Shown here piece by piece: positions 14,360-19,776 of a stretch of 19,776 bases of DNA (the stretch's first letter is position 1; every line of letters starts with the position of its first letter). The stretch lies in contig JAWLBR010000057.1 of NCBI GenBank assembly GCA_041687495.1, forward strand, positions 1 to 19,776. Reading direction: 5' to 3'. The notes below the pieces were generated by a model. That model saw only the letters and a program-made list of their open reading frames with translations. It was not told where the DNA came from and made no database searches. Position numbers and translations under genes: made by a program. The DNA comes from JAWLBR01 sp041687495. GTDB taxonomy: Bacteria; Bacillota; Limnochordia; DTU087; JAAYGB01.

Positions 14360-15148
14360 CTGCTGCAGAGCGTAATCCGGCACTGGGTGAATCTGGGGTT
14401 TACCGGTCAGCTCATGGTGAGTCATCACCAAACTGCATCCATAGGCTTGTTGCAACAGCGCAAGGTCATAAACCTGGGCAACCGGCCCATGGGCCTGGAT
14501 GGAACCCTTGTCAAGAAGGATGACCTGGTCACAGTACAGTGCCGCCAAATTAAGGTCATGAAGAACAGAGATCACCGTTAAGCGAGATTGGTCATTGAGC
14601 CGCTTGACCACATCCATGACTTGCACTTGATGGCTAATGTCCAGATGATTCGTAGGCTCGTCCAACAGCAGCAGTTTCGGCTCTTGGGCTAGCGCGCGGG
14701 CGATGGCCGCCAGCTGCTGCTGCCCCCCGCTTAGTTGCCGAAAAGTGCGGTGCTTTAGTTCATAAGTACCGGTCAAGCGCATCACTTCATCAACTACGGC
14801 CACATCTCTAGCAGATTCCTTCGCAAAACGGCCCAGGTGGGGAAGGCGGCCCATGAGAACAAAATCCTGTACCGTGAAGTCAAAAGAGAGTACCGTCTGC
14901 TGCGGGACGACGGCCATGGTCCGTGCTGATTCCGCCGAGTCCATCTGTCGATACAAGTCCCGGTGGTTAACTACCACCTGGCCGGCCTTGGGAGGCAGTG
15001 CCCGGGAGATTGCGCGCAGCAAAGTCGTCTTTCCGGCTCCGTTTGGCCCGATAATCCCAAGCCACCTACCGGAGGGCATTGCAAACTGAACCTGCTGCAG
15101 CACCAAGTATTCGCCTAGCTCCACCGTGAGATTGTCTACTTGCAGCAT
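14339..15148 (-). CDS. btuD: Cobalamin-type ABC transporter, ATP-binding protein
   Basis: Cytoplasmic ATPase of the vitamin B12 importer, 269 residues. Walker A GPNGAGKTT (34-42), Q-loop PQQ (82-84), signature LSGGQQQ (139-145), Walker B LLLLDEPTNHLD (159-170) and the H-loop in VLHDLNLAALYCD. The DFTVQDFVLMGRLPHLGRF region is typical of the FecE/BtuD/HmuV group. It starts two bases after the permease stop (ATG at 15148) and is the last gene of the btuFCD operon. Sequence alone does not separate B12 from heme or siderophore ATPases; the cobalamin riboswitch upstream of the operon makes B12 or another corrinoid the likely cargo. The C-terminal tail after residue 250 is short and variable. Confidence 0.93.
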   Translation of the reverse strand: MLQVDNLTVELGEYLVLQQVQFAMPSGRWLGIIGPNGAGKTTLLRAISRALPPKAGQVVVNHRDLYRQMDSAESARTMAVVPQQTVLSFDFTVQDFVLMGRLPHLGRFAKESARDVAVVDEVMRLTGTYELKHRTFRQLSGGQQQLAAIARALAQEPKLLLLDEPTNHLDISHQVQVMDVVKRLNDQSRLTVISVLHDLNLAALYCDQVILLDKGSIQAHGPVAQVYDLALLQQAYGCSLVMTHHELTGKPQIHPVPDYALQQKAPRGV

Positions 15149-15150
15149 AT

Positions 15151-16218
15151 CTAGTCTCCTTCAGCAAAACTCCTGCGGCGCTGCCGCAAAATCCATAGAA
15201 AGAAAGGCCCTCCGAAGAATGCAGTAACTACACCAACAGGAACCTCGACCGGGGCCAGTGCGGTACGGGCTAAGGTGTCTGCCAAGATCAAGAAACTGGC
15301 TCCGGCTACAAGAGAAGCCGGCAACAGTCGGCGATGATCAGGGCCTATCACCATGCGCATAGTATGGGGGATGATGAGGCCAACAAACCCAATCATCCCA
15401 CTCACCGCTACCGCGCAGGCGGCCAGAAGTGAACTAACTGTCAAGAAGAGTAGTTTGCGCGACTCCACTGGAATCCCCAGGTGCATCGCGGGCTCCTCAC
15501 CTAAGAGCATCGCGTTGAGATCTCTCGCAAAGGCAAGGACCACAACGGCCGCAACCAAAACATACGGTACAACTACCCGTACGTACGCCCAGCTGGCGTG
15601 GGATACTCCTCCCATCAGCCAAAAGAGGATGCCGCGCAACTTATCGTTGCTAAAAAGCACGACCACTGACACCAAGGCCGACAGAAAGGCCGAAACCGCA
15701 ATTCCCGTCAGAAGCAGCGGGAGAATTGGCAGGCGACCATTGATGGCAGCGATCCGATAGACCAGAAGCATCGTTCCCAAGCCGCCAAGAAAGGCCATGG
15801 GAACCACGGAATTCAATCCCAAAAACGGTAGCTGCAGCGACAGCCACATTGATGCCACGGCACCAAGGGCTGCCCCCGAGCTCACACCGATCACATAGGG
15901 ATCGGCCATTGGATTGCGGAAAACCCCTTGGTACACGGCACCGGACAGGGACAGAGCAGCGCCGATGATCCCTGCTAACAGTACTCGCGGCAGTCTGACC
16001 CGCATCAGGATGACTTCATGCGCCTGCGGCCACATCTGCGGTGAGTTGGAAAATGGTAGGCGACTGCGCAGGATTGTCAACACCTCGGCAGGGGAAAGGG
16101 CAACCGAACCCACTGCCAATCCAATCAGGATCGACAGAAAAAGAAGTATCACCAGCCAAAGTAGGGCTCGGCGCTGAGCGAAACTGCGGATGTTCTTAGC
16201 CCAGCTACCATTACTCAT
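15151..16218 (-). CDS. btuC: Cobalamin-type ABC transporter, permease (FecCD family)
   Basis: Membrane channel of the B12 importer, 355 residues, with nine to ten hydrophobic segments as in BtuC. Motifs of the FecCD family: LPRVLLAGIIGAALSLSGAVYQGVFRNPMADPYVIGVSSGAALGA is recognisable in pieces near residues 73-118, then LLLTGIAVSAFLSAL, GMIGFVGLIIPHTMR and GPDHRRLLPASLVAGASFL near the C terminus, the coupling-helix region that contacts the ATPase. The ATG at 16218 overlaps the end of btuF by eight bases, so the two are translationally coupled. An N-terminal stretch of about 15 polar residues precedes the first membrane helix. Confidence 0.94.
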   Translation of the reverse strand: MSNGSWAKNIRSFAQRRALLWLVILLFLSILIGLAVGSVALSPAEVLTILRSRLPFSNSPQMWPQAHEVILMRVRLPRVLLAGIIGAALSLSGAVYQGVFRNPMADPYVIGVSSGAALGAVASMWLSLQLPFLGLNSVVPMAFLGGLGTMLLVYRIAAINGRLPILPLLLTGIAVSAFLSALVSVVVLFSNDKLRGILFWLMGGVSHASWAYVRVVVPYVLVAAVVVLAFARDLNAMLLGEEPAMHLGIPVESRKLLFLTVSSLLAACAVAVSGMIGFVGLIIPHTMRMVIGPDHRRLLPASLVAGASFLILADTLARTALAPVEVPVGVVTAFFGGPFFLWILRQRRRSFAEGD

Positions 16219-17173
16219 CGCCAGCGAAAGCCTCCGGATGGATCGCTTTGGCCAGCGCCCTCAACCCTTCTGCTACCCGCGGCCCCTGGCGGGAGATGAT
16301 GTTCGGGTCGATGACATAAAAGCGCCCTTGGCGCACCGCCAGAATGCCTGCCCATTCTGGACGAGTTCCCTCCGCCAGTGCATTCACACTTTCGGCAAAA
16401 GGGGTAATGATCACCTCTGGATCCCTAGCCAACAAACTTTCGAGGCTGAACATCGGCCATGGATTGCCCGCGTCGCCGGCGATGTTCTCGCCACCGGCCA
16501 GCTGCATCAACTCATGAATGAAACTGCCTGGGCCCGCGGTCATCAGCGGATCGTGCCAGACCTCGTAGAAGACCCGCCGTGGCAGCCTTGACTCGAGCCT
16601 AGCCACTACCTGCTCTACGTCGCTTTCGATGTCAGTGATTAACTGCACTGCCTGAGCTTCAAGTCCAGTGACACAACCGAGGACTTCGATGGTATCGTAC
16701 GTTTCTGCTAAGCTCTGCGGCTCAAGAATCAACACTGGAATTCCCAGATCCTCCAGCTTCTCGACGAGGCCCTGATCTTTGTGGGCTGACAGCCCTATAA
16801 CCAGATCTGCCTCCAGGGCCAGAACCAGCTCATAGTTGATCCCATTGAGATTTCCGACCCTAGGCTTGGCAAGCGCTTCTTGGGGCCAGTCACTGTACTC
16901 ATCAAGCCCCGCTATCTGATCCTGCGCCCCCAGCGCGAACAAAATCTCCGTGTGACTGGGAACCAGGCTGACAATCCGTTCAGCGGCGCGATCAAAGGTG
17001 ACTCGCCTTCCCGAATCATCGGTAACAGTTAGCGGAAACTGGCTTTTGGCTCCAGTTGTTCCAATCCAGAGCAGTAGCAGAAACAGAGTGAGAATCGCAC
17101 TCCCAACCGGTTTAGTCCATCGCTTCATCACATGCGGCACATGCCTTGCAACAGCCCGACCACGGGGCAGCAA
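16211..17173 (-). CDS. btuF: Cobalamin-type ABC transporter, substrate-binding protein
   Basis: Exported binding protein that hands B12 to the BtuCD channel. After a signal peptide (MKRWTKPVGSAILTLFLL and following hydrophobic residues, cleavage likely after TTGA) comes a BtuF/TroA-like fold: RIVSLVPSHTEILFALGAQD, GLDEYSDWPQEALAKPRVG, LVIGLSAHKDQ, ETYDTIEVLGCVTG, and FYEVWHDPLMTAGPGSFIHE. I set the start at TTG 17173 because GGAGGAAGG is the only ribosome binding site nearby; an ATG at 17128 gives a neater signal peptide (305 residues) but no such site, and the frame is open to a GTG at 17203. Unlike most Gram-positive binding proteins it has no lipobox Cys at the signal peptide end. Overlaps btuC by eight bases. 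Confidence 0.93.
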   Translation of the reverse strand: MLPRGRAVARHVPHVMKRWTKPVGSAILTLFLLLLWIGTTGAKSQFPLTVTDDSGRRVTFDRAAERIVSLVPSHTEILFALGAQDQIAGLDEYSDWPQEALAKPRVGNLNGINYELVLALEADLVIGLSAHKDQGLVEKLEDLGIPVLILEPQSLAETYDTIEVLGCVTGLEAQAVQLITDIESDVEQVVARLESRLPRRVFYEVWHDPLMTAGPGSFIHELMQLAGGENIAGDAGNPWPMFSLESLLARDPEVIITPFAESVNALAEGTRPEWAGILAVRQGRFYVIDPNIISRQGPRVAEGLRALAKAIHPEAFAGDE

Positions 17174-17303
17174 AAGCTTGTGCCTTCCTCCTCTCGTAAC
17201 CACAGCTGATACCAGCGAACTTTAGTACATCTTCACCTTGCCCAAAAAGCAGTCCCAAACAAAAATTCCCCCCTGCATCTGTCATAGAGGGAGGAAAAGG
17301 CGC

Positions 17304-17332
17304 AAAAAGCCATCAAGCAACTCAGATGAGCT
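17304..17332 (-). terminator. Possible terminator of the cobalamin riboswitch expression platform
   Basis: On the minus strand AGCTCATC (17332-17325) can pair with GATGGCT (17314-17308), one bulge and one G-T, followed directly by TTTTT. An alternative stem, GCAGCTCA with TGAGTTGC (17334-17317), uses the same arm. GGTGC at 17338-17334 could instead pair with the riboswitch P1 strand GCACC as antiterminator. Weak stem, tentative. Confidence 0.35.
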
Positions 17333-17358
17333 GCACCCCTCTCTCGACCGAAGAGTAC

Positions 17359-17529
17359 GGTGCGCACCAACTGGCAGGTATCCTGACTTGCGGTTCAAAC
17401 GAACACTCTTCTTCCTTCCCGTCGATCGCGACAGTGGATTAGTAAAGAGTGCCTCACCGCTCACAGTGGCGGGACCGTTCCGGACTCTCACCGGATTCCC
17501 TATTCTCCCCATAAATGCAAAAGGGCACC
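17359..17529 (-). promoter_or_regulatory. Cobalamin riboswitch
   Basis: Reading the minus strand from 17529: GGTGC (P1), AGGGAATCCGGTGAGAGTCC, GGAACGGTCCCGCCACTG with the conserved GCCACTG, a long variable arm, then AAGTCAGGATACCTGCC and GCACC closing P1 at 17359. These are the core conserved blocks of the adenosyl-/cobalamin riboswitch family. It lies about 190 bases before btuF and is expected to switch the btuFCD operon off when B12 is plentiful. Confidence 0.95.
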
Positions 17530-17544
17530 AGAAGGCTGACACAA

Positions 17545-17550
17545 ATCATA
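17545..17550 (-). promoter_or_regulatory. Probable -10 box of the btuFCD operon
   Basis: TATGAT on the minus strand (17550-17545), followed by TSS space of about seven bases and then the riboswitch from 17529, the right geometry. The -35 region has no good match (GTGGAA at 17 bases), so confidence is limited. Confidence 0.4.
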
Positions 17551-17648
17551 TGTACTTGGAGATTGTTTTCCACATCCGAACTGCATTTCCTTGTCAGGTC
17601 GGGAGAAACAATTGGGTAGGATCCTGTCTTCTATCTGATGACTGGTGC

Positions 17649-17676
17649 TTGCAATCGGAAGTCCATGTGGTATACT
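17649..17676 (+). promoter_or_regulatory. Sigma-A promoter of the ABC-F gene leader
   Basis: TTGCAA (17649-17654), 16 bases, TATACT (17671-17676), with TG one base before the -10 box (extended -10). Transcription should start near 17683. CAATCGG (17652-17658) and CCGATTG (17696-17702) form a perfect inverted repeat across the promoter core, a possible operator. Confidence 0.75.
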
Positions 17677-17726
17677 ACTAATGAAATAGCATTTCCCGAT
17701 TGTGGGTTTACTGAAAGGAGACGGCC

Positions 17727-17771
17727 ATGCGCATTTGCACTGCAACCACACCTAGACAATACATTGGGTGA
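17727..17771 (+). CDS. Upstream ORF 1, putative leader peptide of 14 residues
   Basis: ATG at 17727 with a strong AAAGGAGA (17714-17721) five bases upstream encodes MRICTATTPRQYIG and stops at 17769-17771. It lies between the promoter and an intrinsic terminator in the leader of an ABC-F gene, the arrangement of leader peptides that sense stalled ribosomes (known for resistance ABC-F genes such as vmlR and msrD). I know no match to this peptide. The stop overlaps a GTG (GTGA) of a 69-codon open frame that ends exactly before upstream ORF 2; that longer frame has a non-protein-like composition. Confidence 0.6.
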   Translation: MRICTATTPRQYIG

Positions 17772-17877
17772 GACTGACAGGTTGCCAGTTGTTTCGCATG
17801 GGTGCTCCATGTTTTAGTGGCGCGTATGGCGCTAAGAGCATTTGGATTGGGTCACGGGGCCCCTCCCTTTCGCAGAC

Positions 17878-17910
17878 AAAGCGGTGGCATCTGTCACCGC
17901 TTTTATATTT
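17878..17910 (+). terminator. Leader terminator 1 (putative attenuator) of the ABC-F gene
   Basis: AAAGCGGTGG (17878-17887) pairs with TCACCGCTTT (17894-17903), one G-T pair, loop CATCTG, followed by TATATTT. It sits about 107 bases after upstream ORF 1 and 145 bases before the ABC-F start, with no gene between that it could terminate, so a regulatory role is likely. Part of the left side (GACA, 17875-17878) can pair with TGTC (17892-17895) as a weak alternative. Confidence 0.8.
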
Positions 17911-17977
17911 GCGCTGCTTTTCCGTCTACCAAGGAGTTCCTTCCACCGGCCGTAGGGGCTGCTGGAGGCTTGAGTAG

Positions 17978-18079
17978 ATGCAGTCTAGCGAAGCAGCTGT
18001 GCCGCTGCCTGCGGTCTTACCCCCCGATCGACGTGTAAGAAGGGGGATTTTTTTGTGCTTAGACCATTACTCCAAGTAG
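17978..18079 (+). CDS. Upstream ORF 2, putative 33-residue peptide overlapping the ABC-F start
   Basis: ATG at 17978 with GGAGG (17964-17968) nine bases upstream; the frame runs 33 codons to TAG at 18077-18079, overlapping the first 25 bases of the ABC-F gene in another frame. The peptide contains PAVLPPDRRVRR: Pro-Pro-Asp is a known slow step for ribosomes lacking EF-P, and Arg-Val-Arg fits the R/K-X-R/K motif at which macrolide-bound ribosomes stall. The two Pro codons (CCC CCC, 18020-18025) are the 5' arm of the second leader hairpin. Whether it is translated is unproven. Confidence 0.4.
   Translation: MQSSEAAVPLPAVLPPDRRVRRGIFLCLDHYSK
18015..18054 (+). promoter_or_regulatory. Second leader hairpin with U-run, containing the ABC-F ribosome binding site
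   Basis: C-run 18020-18025 can pair with GGGGG 18042-18046, followed by A and seven T (18048-18054) running right up to the GTG start at 18055. The same AAGGGGGA is the only Shine-Dalgarno sequence for the ABC-F gene, seven bases from the GTG. Pairing would therefore both hide the ribosome binding site and form a terminator, though the stem is only five or six pairs. TCTTAC (18015-18020) pairs perfectly with GTAAGA (18035-18040) as a competing structure. Confidence 0.5.
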
Positions 18080-19776
18080 ATAACGTCTCCAAGTCGTATG
18101 GATTTAGAGAGATTTTCTCCAACATTACGTTTCTGGTCAGAGAAGGAGAGAAAGCAGCACTTGTCGGACCCAACGGAGTGGGCAAGTCCACTATTCTCAA
18201 AATCATGGCAGGAAAAGAGACAGTTACCTCCGGCCGGGTCCAAAACTTCGTCGATGCCCAGGTTCTATATGTTCCCCAAGATCCTCAGTTCGATCCGGCA
18301 GCTAATCCCGTGACCATTCTCACTCAAAGGGAGGCAGAGTTGGGGGCTGCCTGCGCGGGATCCACAGCCGAAGCCTTGAGTCGATTCGGATTCGCTAAAG
18401 CAGAGTCCAAACAACCGATAGCCAATCTAAGCGGGGGACAGAAGACTAGGCTAGCCTTAGCACTGGCATGGCTGTCTCAACCGGAGCTGCTCCTCTTGGA
18501 CGAACCGACTAACCACCTAGATCAGAATGGCCTGGATTGGCTGGCGGGATTTGTCCAGCAGTACCCGGGTACCATCTTCATGGTGTCCCATGACCGTTAC
18601 TTTCTGGATCAGTCTGCTGAGCGGGTGGTGGAGATGGCACCAGATGGAGCGGCCGAATTCCTAGGCAACTACAGCGCCTATCGTACAGCCAAAGAGAAGG
18701 CCTTTCAGTCACAGCTGGCAGAGTACGAGAGCGAGCAGAAGCGAATCCACAAAGTCGAGCAGGCTATCGCCCGACAGATGCAGTGGTTCACCAAGAGTCA
18801 CAACACGGCCGGGCAGAACACAGAGGTTCGTATGGGTTCTAAGGAGTTTTACCGAGCTCGTGCCAAAAGGATCGCCAGACAGGCGAAATCAAATATCAAG
18901 CGCCTAGAGAAGATGCGAGAGAGCAGTGTAGGCAAACCGGTGCCCGACGAAACCATCCGTCTGGACAGCTTTCATGAACGGGCCAGCGGACGCAGACTTA
19001 TCTTGGCCGAAGAGCTGTCTAAGGCCTTTGACAAACCACTCTTTACCAAAGCGGGTTTCAGTGTATCCCGGGGAGAAAAGGTGGGAATCGTCGGACCCAA
19101 CGGCACTGGAAAGACGACCCTCCTGAAGCTGATTACCGGAAGGGAGCAGCCTACACAAGGCACGTTATGGGTTACTCCCGGAGCTCAGATCGGATATCTG
19201 GACCAGGAACTGACGTCCCTTGATCGCTCACCAACAGTAATTGATGAAGTAATGAGTGCCTTCGACGGACACACCGCCGAACAGCGCACTAAAGCCCGTA
19301 CTTTGCTGGGATGCTTTCTCTTTTCAGCAGCAGACATTGACAAACAAGTGGGGGTGCTCAGCACCGGCGAACGCAAGCGTGTTGCTCTAGTCAAGCTTCT
19401 TTTGTCCTCCCACAATCTGCTGCTGCTAGACGAACCCACCGATCACTTGGATCTGCCGTCGCGGGAGAAACTTGAAGAAGCAATGCTGGCCTATGAAGGT
19501 GCCCTTCTCATTGTCTCCCACGATCGGTATCTACTGGACAGGGTGTGCACTCGGGTGTTAGCCATCGAGAACCAAGAGATCAAGAGTTATCCCGGTGGAT
19601 ACTCCCATTACGCCGCCCAACGGGAAAAAGATCACAAAGTCTCCAACCAGCAGAAGACGGCAACAGCCAAGCCCAAGTTATCCAAAGATCAGCGGACATT
19701 GCTTGAAAACAGGATGGCCAGACTGAATTCCGAGTTAGCCCTCATGCCCAAAGATGACCCCCGTTACGCCGAGGCC
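18055..19776 (+). CDS. ABC-F family ATPase, 3' end missing
   Basis: Soluble twin-ATPase protein that binds the ribosomal E site; 574 codons visible, cut by the window end. Domain 1: Walker A GPNGVGKS (38-45), signature LSGGQ (125-129), Walker B LLLLDEPTNHLD (145-156). A long linker (about 213-310), helical and rich in basic residues (SKEFYRARAKRIARQAKSN), reaches toward the peptidyl-transferase centre. Domain 2: Walker A GPNGTGKT (347-354), signature LSTGE (435-439), Walker B LLLLDEPTDHLD (455-466), with small deviations (T for G, D for N). No membrane segments, so not a transporter. Start is GTG at 18055, seven bases after GGGGGA. It could be a housekeeping factor (EttA/Uup/YfmR type) or an antibiotic-resistance type; the long attenuator-like leader fits the second. 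Confidence 0.93.
   Translation, partial: MLRPLLQVDNVSKSYGFREIFSNITFLVREGEKAALVGPNGVGKSTILKIMAGKETVTSGRVQNFVDAQVLYVPQDPQFDPAANPVTILTQREAELGAACAGSTAEALSRFGFAKAESKQPIANLSGGQKTRLALALAWLSQPELLLLDEPTNHLDQNGLDWLAGFVQQYPGTIFMVSHDRYFLDQSAERVVEMAPDGAAEFLGNYSAYRTAKEKAFQSQLAEYESEQKRIHKVEQAIARQMQWFTKSHNTAGQNTEVRMGSKEFYRARAKRIARQAKSNIKRLEKMRESSVGKPVPDETIRLDSFHERASGRRLILAEELSKAFDKPLFTKAGFSVSRGEKVGIVGPNGTGKTTLLKLITGREQPTQGTLWVTPGAQIGYLDQELTSLDRSPTVIDEVMSAFDGHTAEQRTKARTLLGCFLFSAADIDKQVGVLSTGERKRVALVKLLLSSHNLLLLDEPTDHLDLPSREKLEEAMLAYEGALLIVSHDRYLLDRVCTRVLAIENQEIKSYPGGYSHYAAQREKDHKVSNQQKTATAKPKLSKDQRTLLENRMARLNSELALMPKDDPRYAEA

Noticed and set aside
17238..17751. Open frames on both strands over the cobalamin riboswitch
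   Set aside because: The region is explained by the riboswitch and two promoters; the frames lack ribosome binding sites and known motifs.
17802..18038. Plus-strand 78-codon open frame in the ABC-F leader
   Set aside because: No ribosome binding site, passes through the terminator, non-protein-like composition; the other frames fit the regulatory layout better.

Overview
The window comes from a bacterial chromosome, most likely a spore-forming member of the Bacillota (Firmicutes). The evidence is a spore photoproduct lyase gene next to an SspF-like small acid-soluble spore protein gene, strong purine-rich ribosome binding sites, several TTG and GTG starts, and compact operons separated by intrinsic terminators. 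A deep-branching class such as Limnochordia is possible, but the sequence alone does not settle that. I saw no insertion sequence, phage gene, CRISPR array, tRNA or rRNA.

Layout, left to right. (1) 2-1291: 3' part of a sulfatase gene. (2) 1292-1695: non-coding stretch with several hairpins and an intrinsic terminator, possibly a structured leader. (3) 1696-4107: DUF969-DUF979-pcp operon, a paired membrane system plus pyroglutamyl peptidase I, with a hairpin lying between the Shine-Dalgarno sequence and the start codon of pcp. (4) 4325-6776: split UxaA-type dehydratase (small SAF and large subunits) followed by a fumarylacetoacetate-hydrolase-family enzyme; this looks like sugar-acid breakdown. 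(5) 6918-9457: Gfo/Idh/MocA oxidoreductase and class II xylose isomerase. (6) 9488-11358, minus strand: PspC-domain protein, LiaF/toastrack-like membrane protein and a small unknown protein, with a good promoter upstream of the PspC gene. (7) 11423-12672: splB and an sspF-like gene for spore DNA repair and protection. (8) 12877-14289: 6-phosphogluconate dehydrogenase. (9) 14339-17550, minus strand: btuF-btuC-btuD vitamin B12 uptake operon behind a clear cobalamin riboswitch. (10) 17649-19776: an ABC-F ATPase gene, cut by the window end, behind a leader of about 370 nt holding a promoter, a short upstream ORF with a strong ribosome binding site, an intrinsic terminator, a second upstream ORF, and a second hairpin plus U-run that contains the ABC-F Shine-Dalgarno sequence.

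The strongest candidate for something new is the ABC-F leader. It has the parts expected for ribosome-mediated attenuation. In addition, the Pro-Pro-Asp codons of the second upstream ORF form the 5' arm of the second hairpin, while the 3' arm is the ABC-F Shine-Dalgarno sequence. Other points worth checking are the pcp start region, the hairpin-rich stretch before the DUF969 operon, and a spore photoproduct lyase with alanine where the Bacillus subtilis enzyme has the hydrogen-donor cysteine.
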